Source of the DNA: Sphingopyxis sp. USTB-05
GTDB lineage: Bacteria; Pseudomonadota; Alphaproteobacteria; Sphingomonadales; Sphingomonadaceae
NCBI RefSeq assembly: GCF_023822045.1
Contig: NZ_CP084712.1
Coordinates: 3,655,001-3,719,000 of the forward strand
Length of the DNA stretch: 64,000 bases
Reading direction: 5' to 3'
The first letter of the stretch is position 1. The number at the start of each line of letters is the position of its first letter. Positions 9,954-17,363 of this stretch are shown one piece after another. A program made the translations under genes and the position numbers. Under the pieces are notes generated by a model, which saw only the letters and a program-made list of their open reading frames with translations, was not told where the DNA came from and did no database searches.

Positions 9954-10891
9954 TTCTTGTTTGAGGGCGCCGGATCACCGTCCGGCGCCCCGACAATCCG
10001 CACATCCTGCCGCGGATAGGGAATGGCGATCCCGGCTTCCTTGAAGCGATCCCATATGCCGAGGAACACCTCGCCCTGGATGTTGCCTAGCCCCGCCTCG
10101 GGATCGGAAATCCAGTAACGAAGCTCGTGCTCGACCGCGCGTTCGCCGAACGCGGTAATCCAAACCGCCGGTTCGGGCTCGTTCAATATACGCGGATTCT
10201 CTTTGGCGGTTTCGATAATCAGCCGCTGCGCGAGCCGCAAATCGCAGGCATAGCCCACGGGTATGCGCATCCGCACACGCACTTCGGGACTAGCATAGCT
10301 CCAGTTTTCGACGGGCTGCGTCATCAGCAGTTCGTTCGGAATCAAATGCTTCTTGCCGTCGCGGGTCACGACATTGACCGCGCGAACGCCGATCTTGGCG
10401 ACGCGTCCGACATTGGGCACCCCATTCGCCGCCGCCGTTCCCCCCATGCTGCTGCCATCGCCGACGACAATGATGTCGCCCGGCTTGATCGAACGGTCCA
10501 TCAGCAGGATGATCCCGGCGATCAGATTGCCGACCGTCTTTTGCAGCCCGAAACCGATCGCGAGGCCCGCAGCGCCCGAGAAGACGGCAAGCGCGGTCAG
10601 ATCGATGCCCAACAAATCAATGCCGAACAGCATGGCAAAGACGAACAGCGCGATCGCGATCAGCTTTTCGGCGAGCAGCCGCTGCGTCGCGTCGATCTGG
10701 GTGTTGCGGCGGAGCAGCCATTTGATCGACCGCAGGATGATTCGCACCGCCAGATAAAGCAGTACCGCGACGACGATCGTCGAGAATAGTCCATAGAGTG
10801 ACAGTCGGTACGAGCCGACGTCGATGCCGATCGCCTTCAGCGCCTCGATCGTGCGGACGACGCCTTCGGGCAGCGCGTCCATGCCGATCAT
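9950..10891 (-). CDS. Small-conductance mechanosensitive channel (MscS family)
   Basis: A 313-residue inner-membrane channel opened by membrane tension. Hydrophobic helices occupy about residues 20-45, 65-85 and 90-120, the last including the Gly/Ala-rich pore helix ('AVFSGAAGLAIGFGLQKTVG'), followed by the beta domain ('IKPGDIIVVGDGSSMGGTAA') and alpha-beta cytoplasmic domain. An Ala/Asn-rich insertion (GGTAAANGVPNV) in the beta domain is slightly longer than in the E. coli protein. The ATG at 10891 overlaps the upstream metC-like stop (ATGA), so translation is coupled. The 3' end overlaps ppa tail-to-tail. Confidence 0.92.
   Translation of the reverse strand: MIGMDALPEGVVRTIEALKAIGIDVGSYRLSLYGLFSTIVVAVLLYLAVRIILRSIKWLLRRNTQIDATQRLLAEKLIAIALFVFAMLFGIDLLGIDLTALAVFSGAAGLAIGFGLQKTVGNLIAGIILLMDRSIKPGDIIVVGDGSSMGGTAAANGVPNVGRVAKIGVRAVNVVTRDGKKHLIPNELLMTQPVENWSYASPEVRVRMRIPVGYACDLRLAQRLIIETAKENPRILNEPEPAVWITAFGERAVEHELRYWISDPEAGLGNIQGEVFLGIWDRFKEAGIAIPYPRQDVRIVGAPDGDPAPSNKN
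9965..9990. terminator. Candidate bidirectional terminator hairpin between ppa and mscS
   Basis: A perfect 9-bp GC stem (9965-9973 with 9982-9990, 8-base loop) starts 12 bases after the ppa stop and sits inside the last codons of the converging mscS gene. There is no T-run on either strand, so it could be a weak or Rho-assisted terminator, or simply an mRNA 3' stabiliser. Confidence 0.4.
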
Positions 10892-12093
10892 CCCGCCATC
10901 GCGGCAAAGCCGCGTTCGAGGTCGGCGATCAGGTCGGCCGGGTCCTCGAGCCCGACCGACAGGCGGACCAGCGGATCGCGGTCCGTCCATTCCACAGCGG
11001 TGCGAATCTCCGCCGGATTGCTCGGGACCACGAGGCTTTCATAGCCGCCCCAGCTAAATCCGATGCCGAAGGCTGAGAGCGCGTCGATGAAGCGGGTTCG
11101 GCCGGCATCGTCGCTGCCCTTCAACGTAAAGCCGAACAAGCCGCTGGCACCCGTGAAATCGCGCGCCCAGATGGCGTGGCCGGAATCGCCCGGCAGCGCC
11201 GGATGAAGTACCCGTCCGACTTCGGACCGCCCGGCCAGCCAGTTCGCGATCGCGAGGCCATTTTCGCCGTGCCGCGCCAGACGGACATCGAGTGTGCGAA
11301 GGCCGCGCAGCATCAGCGCGCAATCGTCGGGCGAGACCGACAGGCCCAGTTGGTAGGCCGCGTGCCGAAGCCGCGGCCATAGTGCCTTGGTGGCAGTCAG
11401 CGAGCCCATCATCGCATCGCTGTGTCCGCCGACATATTTGGTCAGGCTCATCGCCGCCACGTCGACACCATGCTCCAGTGCGGGAAATAACAACGGGGTC
11501 GCCCATGTATTGTCGAGCATCGTCGTCACACCATGTTCGCGCGCGACGGCGACGATCGCGGGAATATCCTGCATCTCAAAGGTCAGGCTGCCCGGCGATT
11601 CGAGGAAGATCAGTTTCGTGTCAGGGGTGATCAGCCCAGCGATGTCGGCGCCGATCGATGGGTCATAATAGGTCGTCGTCACGCCGAATCGCGCGAGCAT
11701 GCCGTTGCAGAACAGACGCGTCGGCTCATAGGCGCTATCGACCATCAGCAGATGATCGCCGGGCGACAGCAGCGCCAGCAGGCCTGCCGAAATCGCCGCG
11801 ACCCCTGAGGGATACAGCAAAGTGCCTTCCGCGCCCGGCTCCAGATCGGTCAGCGCATCCGCAAGCGCCCACACCGTCGGGGTGCCGCGCCGGCCGTAAT
11901 ATAGCTTGTCGTGCGTGGCATGGCCGCGCGCCTTGAGGTCGGCGATATTGTCGTAAAGGATCGTCGAGGCGCGCCACAGCGGCGGATTGACGACGCTGCC
12001 GCCCAGTCGCGGGTCACCGGTCCATTCGGGCCGGCGGCCGCCCTGCACCAGTTTCGTTGCAGGGCGGAGGCTTTTGTCGTCGCGGTTGTTCAT
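10888..12093 (-). CDS. metC: Cystathionine beta-lyase-type PLP enzyme
   Basis: A 401-residue Cys/Met-metabolism PLP-dependent enzyme. The PLP-lysine motif is 'MSLTKYVGGHSDAMMG', preceded by 'YYGRRGTPTVWALADAL', 'TLLYPSGVAAISAGLLAL' and 'MLDNTWATPLLFPALEHG', an arrangement typical of cystathionine beta-lyases, which split cystathionine into homocysteine, pyruvate and ammonia. A GTG 14 codons upstream (12135) also keeps the frame; ATG 12093 (MNNRDDKSLRPATK) is preferred. It sits between sseA, another sulfur enzyme, and mscS, which it overlaps. Other Cys/Met-family activities, such as methionine gamma-lyase, cannot be excluded from sequence alone. Confidence 0.88.
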   Translation of the reverse strand: MNNRDDKSLRPATKLVQGGRRPEWTGDPRLGGSVVNPPLWRASTILYDNIADLKARGHATHDKLYYGRRGTPTVWALADALTDLEPGAEGTLLYPSGVAAISAGLLALLSPGDHLLMVDSAYEPTRLFCNGMLARFGVTTTYYDPSIGADIAGLITPDTKLIFLESPGSLTFEMQDIPAIVAVAREHGVTTMLDNTWATPLLFPALEHGVDVAAMSLTKYVGGHSDAMMGSLTATKALWPRLRHAAYQLGLSVSPDDCALMLRGLRTLDVRLARHGENGLAIANWLAGRSEVGRVLHPALPGDSGHAIWARDFTGASGLFGFTLKGSDDAGRTRFIDALSAFGIGFSWGGYESLVVPSNPAEIRTAVEWTDRDPLVRLSVGLEDPADLIADLERGFAAMAG

Positions 12094-12162
12094 GCCCGTC
12101 TTGATAGCGTGCCGCTCGCCAAAAGCCAGCGGCACGGAAACAGGTTTCGACGGCGAAGAGAC

Positions 12163-13005
12163 TCAGGCTGCGCCGGTCGCCTTGGGCGTCGCCGGATCGG
12201 CGCCCCATTCGACCCAGCTGCCGTCATAGACCGCAACATCTTCCTTGCCGAGCAGGTGCGCGCCGAAAGCAACGACGGTCGCGGTCATGCCGCTACCGCA
12301 GGTGGTGACGAGCGGTTTGTCGAGATCGACCCCGGCGGCGTCGAATGCCGCTTTCAGCTCGTCGCCCTGTTTCCAGGTGCCGTCGGCGTTGAACAACTGG
12401 CTATGCGGCAGGCTGCGCGAACCCGGGATATGACCCGGAGCGACACCTGCGCGCGGATCGCGTTCCTCGCCAGTGAAGCGCGCGGCGGGGCGCGCATCGA
12501 CGACCTGTTCGGCCGCGCTGTCGACATTCGCCAGCATCTGTTCCTTGGTGCGCACCGCTTTGGCATCGCGCCACACGGTGAAGTGGCGGTGACGGAGCGT
12601 CTGTTTGCCCATTTCGAGCGCGCGACCTTCGGCCTTCCACTTGGCAAGGCCGCCATCGAGCAGTGCCACGTCGTGGGCGCCGAACAGTTTCAGCAGCCAC
12701 CAGGCGCGTGCTGCGCTCTTCAGCGGGCTGTCATCATAAATCACGATACGGCTGCCGTCACCGAGACCCAGCGACTGCATACGGCTCGCGAATTTTTCGG
12801 CCGGCGGGGCCATATTGTCGACGGTGTTCGACGCGTCGGTCAGTTCGGCAAGATCCATGAACACCGCGCCGGGAATGTGGCCCGCTTCATATTCGGCGCG
12901 TGCGTCGCGCCCTTCATCGGCGAGAAATTTCGTCGCGTCGACGACTCGCAGGTCCGATGCCCCCAATTCGCGTTCCAGCCAGTCGGTTGAGACCAAGGCG
13001 TCCAT
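12163..13005 (-). CDS. sseA: 3-mercaptopyruvate sulfurtransferase
   Basis: A two-domain rhodanese of 280 residues. The C-terminal active-site loop 'TTCGSGMTATVVAFGAHLLG' carries the CGSG(V/M)TA motif that marks mercaptopyruvate sulfurtransferases rather than thiosulfate rhodaneses. The N-terminal inactive rhodanese domain has 'FLADEGRDARAEYEAGHIPGA'. It transfers sulfur from 3-mercaptopyruvate to thiol acceptors or cyanide. ATG 13005 (MDALVSTDWLERELG) has AGGAG six bases upstream; the open frame continues 19 codons further but without family similarity. A promoter-like sequence lies about 95 bases upstream. Followed by the metC-like gene after about 70 bases. Confidence 0.93.
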   Translation of the reverse strand: MDALVSTDWLERELGASDLRVVDATKFLADEGRDARAEYEAGHIPGAVFMDLAELTDASNTVDNMAPPAEKFASRMQSLGLGDGSRIVIYDDSPLKSAARAWWLLKLFGAHDVALLDGGLAKWKAEGRALEMGKQTLRHRHFTVWRDAKAVRTKEQMLANVDSAAEQVVDARPAARFTGEERDPRAGVAPGHIPGSRSLPHSQLFNADGTWKQGDELKAAFDAAGVDLDKPLVTTCGSGMTATVVAFGAHLLGKEDVAVYDGSWVEWGADPATPKATGAA

Positions 13006-13097
13006 GTCATGCTCCTGTTGCGACCGGTCGGGAACATGTTTGCCTGTCCCTCGCCCGGCCATCCTGCTGTGGCTTCTTGTCTTTCCGGGGGATAGTC

Positions 13098-13126
13098 AGC
13101 CTATGCCCCCACTTGCGCTTTTTCAA
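13098..13126 (-). promoter_or_regulatory. Putative sigma-70 promoter for sseA
   Basis: On the minus strand TTGAAA (13121-13126) and TAGGCT (13098-13103) are separated by 17 bases. The predicted start of transcription is about 85 bases upstream of the sseA ATG. Pattern match only. Confidence 0.35.
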
Positions 13127-13192
13127 GCGTGGTCGATCCTGCCTCAGCCGATGGTGCACCGCAACAAAAAAGCAGTGTCTTTTTGGGTCAAG

Positions 13193-14521
13193 CTATTGCG
13201 CGCGCTTGATCGCCGTCGCACGCGCGCCAGGACGATCGACAGCATAGGTGGGCCGGTCGAGCGGCAGCGGTGCCAGCTTTTCGCTGCCGCTTGTGCCTTG
13301 TTCGCGGCCGAGCACAAAACTTCCCGCATTCTGACCGAAAGCCTCTCCCTCGCCATCCCAATGATAAGTGACGTCGAACGCGATGACGGGGACGAGCATC
13401 GGCTTGCCGCCGATCATCAGGGGTTCGATCGTAGCGCGGGGCAACATGACCTCTGTCGATAATTCTTCGCCCGCCCCGACGGCAAGCGCCATGTCGTCGC
13501 GCAGCACGCTGCCGCCCGCACCGTCGAAGAAGCGGGCAAGCACCGGCTCGGTCATGGCCGACCCCTGATTGAGCGCGATGCGGACCATCAGTCCCGTCGC
13601 AGGCGCGGTCCCCTGATTGATCAGGTGGAGGGCGAATCCGACCGCGACATGATCGGCCGCGAAACGGATGCTGCGCACGTCGAGCGCCATCGCGACCACC
13701 GCGCGCAGTTCGTCGGCAGCGCGGGTAACGAGCGGGTGCGCGGGGGCGGCCGCAGCCGAGGCAGCGGGCGTTGGCACAGGCGGCTGAACGACGGGACGCG
13801 ACGTTGCGGGGACCGGCGGCTTCGAAGGCGTTTCCGCTGCCCGAGGCGCCGGGCGCGGGACGATCGGACGCGGAGCTTCTTCGATCGCGTCGAGCGGAAC
13901 TCCTGCCGGCGCCGCACGGCGGCGCCAATACCAGAATCCGGCGGCGCCCGCCGCGAGCGCGGCCAGCACCCAGGCCCAGATCGGCGTACCCGACGACGGG
14001 CTGGCCGGAGCGGCCACGACCGGCGCTGCATCGGCGGAGGCAGGCGTCGCACCCGTCGCAACGGGTACGGGGGGCGCCGCCGTATCGATAGGGGGCAAAG
14101 CCGGATTGTCGATCGGAGTCGCCTGCGTCGTGCCGGCGGTGTCGGGCGTCGCCGCGCGCGGTGCCACGATCGCAGGTGTATCGCGCCGCGTCGGTGCGGG
14201 AGCAGGCGTCGGGGTCGCGGTGGCTGGCTGCGTCGGAGTTACCCGTGGCGGCGCCACCGGCTGCGTTGGTGTTGGCGCCGGTGCGGGGGTCGGGGTCGGC
14301 TGTCCACGCCGTTCGCCGGGCGCGACAGGCGGCAAGCCGTTGTCCGAAGGCCCCTGCACACCCGGGGTCCGGCCGTCATCGGCAGGCGGCGGCAGGCGGA
14401 AATCGATCGGGCGTGACGAGGTTCCGGTGTCTTGCGCATGCGCAGGCATCGCTGCCGCCAGCATCGCCGCCGCGAGCGCGACCGTCGCCACCTGTTCTCG
14501 CCCGAAGTTACGCACCGTCAT
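13193..14521 (-). CDS. Uncharacterised Pro/Thr-rich membrane-anchored protein
   Basis: A 442-residue protein not assigned to a named family. It has an N-terminal signal peptide (LAAAMLAAAMPAHAQD), then about 130 residues of Pro/Thr/Ala low complexity with repeated PTPAPAPTPTQ-like units, one transmembrane helix around residues 180-200 ('PIWAWVLAALAAGAAGFWYW') followed by RRRAA, a second Pro/Ala linker, and a C-terminal beta-rich domain of about 170 residues ('AVVAMALDVRSIRFAADHVA', 'GFALHLINQGTAPATGLMVR'). The signal peptide plus stop-transfer helix predict a periplasmic linker and a cytoplasmic C-terminal domain. It lies upstream of sseA with a gap of 187 bases. The domain may be a beta-sandwich; no activity is suggested. 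Confidence 0.7.
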   Translation of the reverse strand: MTVRNFGREQVATVALAAAMLAAAMPAHAQDTGTSSRPIDFRLPPPADDGRTPGVQGPSDNGLPPVAPGERRGQPTPTPAPAPTPTQPVAPPRVTPTQPATATPTPAPAPTRRDTPAIVAPRAATPDTAGTTQATPIDNPALPPIDTAAPPVPVATGATPASADAAPVVAAPASPSSGTPIWAWVLAALAAGAAGFWYWRRRAAPAGVPLDAIEEAPRPIVPRPAPRAAETPSKPPVPATSRPVVQPPVPTPAASAAAAPAHPLVTRAADELRAVVAMALDVRSIRFAADHVAVGFALHLINQGTAPATGLMVRIALNQGSAMTEPVLARFFDGAGGSVLRDDMALAVGAGEELSTEVMLPRATIEPLMIGGKPMLVPVIAFDVTYHWDGEGEAFGQNAGSFVLGREQGTSGSEKLAPLPLDRPTYAVDRPGARATAIKRAQ

Positions 14522-14649
14522 CTTGTCCGCGATCCCACACTACACATATCTCGCATGCGCCGCTGAATTGGCGCTGAACCTGGCGGCCTGACATCTCAAG
14601 GACAATCGGTCCGGATGACATCGGCCGCGCTGCGCACTAGAGCCTTTCC

Positions 14650-15120
14650 ATGACCGATTCCACCCCTACCCCACTCGCGCCGAAACATCTCGGCCAGTCC
14701 AGCGAACTTCCTGCCTCGCCCGAGGCCGCGGTTCTCGACTATGTCCCCAACCCGCGCGCGGGCGAGCTCTATCTCGTCCGCTTCGCCGCGCCCGAGTTCA
14801 CCTCGCTCTGCCCGGTGACCGGACAACCCGATTTCGCACATCTCGTCATCGATTATGCGCCCGGCGAAACGATCGTCGAATCGAAGAGCCTGAAGCTGTT
14901 CCTTGGCAGTTTTCGGAACCATGCGGGCTTTCACGAGGATTGCACTGTCGGCATCGGCCGCCGCCTGTTCGATGAAATGCAGCCTCGCTGGCTGCGCATT
15001 GGCGGTTACTGGTATCCGCGTGGCGGCATCCCGATCGATGTCTTCTGGCAATCGAGCGCGCCGCCCGAGGGCTTGTGGCTCCCCGATCAAGCGGTCGCGC
15101 CTTATCGCGGGCGGGGATGA
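14650..15120 (+). CDS. queF: NADPH-dependent 7-cyano-7-deazaguanine reductase
   Basis: QueF reduces preQ0 to preQ1 in queuosine biosynthesis. The 156-residue size is that of the short, unimodular class. The nucleophilic Cys is in '[20 protein letters not shown]' and the signature '[19 protein letters not shown]' contains the ESKSLK NADPH-binding motif; the later '[10 protein letters not shown]' completes the active site. Single gene between a divergent membrane protein and a thioesterase 45 bases downstream. Confidence 0.96.
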   Translation: MTDSTPTPLAPKHLGQSSELPASPEAAVLDYVPNPRAGELYLVRFAAPEFTSLCPVTGQPDFAHLVIDYAPGETIVESKSLKLFLGSFRNHAGFHEDCTVGIGRRLFDEMQPRWLRIGGYWYPRGGIPIDVFWQSSAPPEGLWLPDQAVAPYRGRG

Positions 15121-15146
15121 TTATTCATCTTTCCGTCACAAAATAT

Positions 15147-15160
15147 TGACATTAGTGTCA
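15147..15160. promoter_or_regulatory. Inverted repeat abutting the thioesterase start
   Basis: TGACA-TTAG-TGTCA, a perfect 5-bp inverted repeat, ends five bases before the ATG and overlaps a TTGACA hexamer at 15146. Its shape is that of a small dimeric-regulator operator, but no matching regulator gene is nearby. Confidence 0.3.
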
Positions 15161-15165
15161 GCGAT

Positions 15166-15576
15166 ATGACCACCGCTTCCCTTCCGCACGACCATGCGAT
15201 CGCCGTCGGTTCCGACCAGATCGATTTCATGGGTCATGTAAACAACGCTCACTATCTGAGCTGGGTACAGGAAGCGGTGCTGTCGCACTGGCGCCATATC
15301 GCGCCGCCCGACGCGGTCGCGGCCCATCTGTGGGTCGCACTGAAGCACGAGATCACGTACCGCCGTCCCGCTTTCCTCGACGATCAGGTCATCGCGACCG
15401 TGATCCTGGAAAAAGTGCAGGGCGCACGCGCCTTTTATGAAACGATCATCAAACGCGGCGAAGAGGTATTGGCCGAGGTCAAATCCTCATGGTGCTGCGT
15501 CGATGCTGTAACGCTGCGCCCTGCGCGCCTTGCGAGCGAAGTGGTTGCGCGCTTCTTTCCGAATGAAAAGACCTAG
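15166..15576 (+). CDS. Hotdog-fold acyl-CoA thioesterase (4HBT family)
   Basis: A 136-residue hotdog protein with the 4-hydroxybenzoyl-CoA thioesterase-like catalytic signature 'IDFMGHVNNAHYLSWVQEA', in which the Asp and the HVNN...Y residues line the active site. Such enzymes hydrolyse acyl-CoA thioesters; substrate range cannot be predicted here. No SD is visible ahead of the ATG at 15166; instead an inverted repeat lies five bases upstream. It follows queF by 45 bases and converges on a small membrane protein gene. Confidence 0.85.
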   Translation: MTTASLPHDHAIAVGSDQIDFMGHVNNAHYLSWVQEAVLSHWRHIAPPDAVAAHLWVALKHEITYRRPAFLDDQVIATVILEKVQGARAFYETIIKRGEEVLAEVKSSWCCVDAVTLRPARLASEVVARFFPNEKT

Positions 15577-15604
15577 CCGGCGATAGTACCGGACAGGCCG
15601 GATC

Positions 15605-15838
15605 TTACGGACTTACCGGGCTATCGCCGTCATCGTCGACTACCAGCCAAATGCCGCCGGCGATAATCGCGAGACCCAACACGATCGCGATCCAGCTCGC
15701 ACCCTCGAGTTCATTCTCGCCTTCGACGACGCTCGTCGCACGGGCGTCGCCGATCGCGGGTGCGGCCGAAGCGACAACCGGCGATAGCACCATCGAAACC
15801 GCGGCGACCGAAATCGCAGTCTTTTTCCATAGCTTCAT
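15605..15838 (-). CDS. Small secreted/membrane protein, uncharacterised
   Basis: A 77-residue protein with a signal peptide (MKLWKKTAISVAAVSMVLSP...SAA), a short polar segment, one hydrophobic helix ('WIAIVLGLAIIAGGIWLVV') and an acidic tail (DDDGDSPVSP). ATG 15838 is chosen over a start six codons earlier because GGAGGAG lies seven bases before it. The pattern is that of the short signal-peptide-plus-TM proteins common in sphingomonads; no function is known. Its upstream region contains a tandem 28-bp repeat. Confidence 0.65.
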   Translation of the reverse strand: MKLWKKTAISVAAVSMVLSPVVASAAPAIGDARATSVVEGENELEGASWIAIVLGLAIIAGGIWLVVDDDGDSPVSP

Positions 15839-15885
15839 GACAGACTCCTCCAACAAGGGTCTTGAAACGCAGCCGAAACGGCAAT

Positions 15886-15941
15886 TGTTCCACTCCCCTG
15901 CGGAGAAGTCTGCTGTTCCACTCCCCTACGGCGAAGTCTGC
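15886..15941. repeat. Tandem 28-bp direct repeat
   Basis: Two abutting 28-base units (15886-15913 and 15914-15941) differ at two positions. They lie between the small membrane protein start and the P450 stop, outside coding sequence. Confidence 0.85.
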
Positions 15942-15951
15942 CGACGCAGGG

Positions 15952-17238
15952 CTAGGCCGCCGCGAATCGAATCGGCAGGCGCTTCAACCCGCCGACGAAC
16001 ACCGATTCGACGCGCGCGGGTTCACCCGCCAGTTCGAGGCTTTTGAGGCGCGGCAGCAACTCCTCCATCAATATGCGCATTTCCATGCGCGCGAGATGCT
16101 GGCCGAGACAGACATGTGCGCCGAAACCAAAGGCGATCTGCTGGTTCTTTTCACGATCAGGATCGAAAGCAAAAGGATCGCCGAACACGGCCTCGTCGCG
16201 GTTGCCCGAGACATAGTTGAGCATCAGCCAGTCGCCCTCGCGAATCGTCTGCCCGCCGATCTCGACGTCCTCTTTGGCGCTGCGCATGAAATGCTGGACC
16301 GGAGTCGTCCAGCGGATCGCCTCTTCGATCAGCCCGGCCTTGTCGCTGTCGGCGGCGCGAAAACGTTCGAACAGCGCCGGGTTCTTCGCCAGTTCCATGA
16401 TCGCACCCGCGGTCGAAGCACTTGTCGTGTCATGCCCCGCCGTCGCGATGATCATATAATAGCCGGCAAGTTCGCGGTCGGGGATCTGTTCGCCGCCGAC
16501 CATGGCGTTTGCGATGACCGTAGCGATATCCTCGCGAGGATTTGCGCGGCGGTCGGCGGTCAGCGCGCCGAAGTAATTTTCGAAATCGGCGATGACATAA
16601 TGAAGCATCGCGATCGCCTGCTCCGCACTGGTGATCGCCTCCCTGCTCCGGTTCAGTTCGGGGTCGGTGGGACCGAATAGCTGCTGCGTCAGCATCAGCA
16701 TGCGCGGTTCGTCCTCACGCGGGACGCCCAATATGTCCATGATGACGCGCAGCGGATAATGCGCCGCGACATCGCGCGCGAAGTCGGTCTCCGCGCCGGC
16801 CTCCAGCATAAGATCGACGGTCTCGCGCGCCAGTTGACGGATCCGGTCTTCGACGATCTTCAGATTCTTGGGCATGAACCAGCTCTGCGTCAGCAGCCGG
16901 TATTTCATATGATCGGGCGCATCCATCTGTACCAGCGAGCGAATCAGATGCCCGTCATTGTTCGGGGTCGCGGCGCGCGCCAACGCCTCGCCGTCGCGGT
17001 TGGTCAGCACGGTCGGGCGTATGCCGTTCGCAAAACGCTGAGGATCGCGGCTGATCGCCATGATGTCGGCGTGCCGCGTCACGAGCCAGAAAGGATCGTG
17101 ATCGCTATTCTCGGCGACCGCAAGCGGCGCATTCGCACGCGCCCATGCGAGCTGCTCGTGCAGTGGATCCCATTGGCCGTATGCGACGGGGTCGACGACG
17201 GCGGCGGCTACCTCTCCAGGCAATATAGGTTTTGTCAT
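15952..17238 (-). CDS. Cytochrome P450
   Basis: A 428-residue soluble class I type P450. The heme-ligand loop is 'FGFGAHVCLGQHLARMEMR' with the Cys thiolate, the I-helix oxygen-activation motif is 'ATAGHDTTSASTAG', and the ExxR of the K helix is in 'LIEEAIRWTTPVQHF'. It is a monooxygenase needing ferredoxin and reductase partners, which are not encoded nearby. The closest types in sphingomonads act on terpenoids, steroids or alkyl compounds; the substrate is not deducible. Divergent from the M1 aminopeptidase. Confidence 0.93.
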   Translation of the reverse strand: MTKPILPGEVAAAVVDPVAYGQWDPLHEQLAWARANAPLAVAENSDHDPFWLVTRHADIMAISRDPQRFANGIRPTVLTNRDGEALARAATPNNDGHLIRSLVQMDAPDHMKYRLLTQSWFMPKNLKIVEDRIRQLARETVDLMLEAGAETDFARDVAAHYPLRVIMDILGVPREDEPRMLMLTQQLFGPTDPELNRSREAITSAEQAIAMLHYVIADFENYFGALTADRRANPREDIATVIANAMVGGEQIPDRELAGYYMIIATAGHDTTSASTAGAIMELAKNPALFERFRAADSDKAGLIEEAIRWTTPVQHFMRSAKEDVEIGGQTIREGDWLMLNYVSGNRDEAVFGDPFAFDPDREKNQQIAFGFGAHVCLGQHLARMEMRILMEELLPRLKSLELAGEPARVESVFVGGLKRLPIRFAAA

Positions 17239-17363
17239 GCAACCAAAGCTGCCTCATCGCGTGCCGTCTGTCGAGCCCGGACGACCGCCTGCCGAAAGGG
17301 GGCGTCGAGGGCGTCCCGCTTGGGACTAGCCGGGGCCGCAAAATCATACCGGGGATCGCAACA

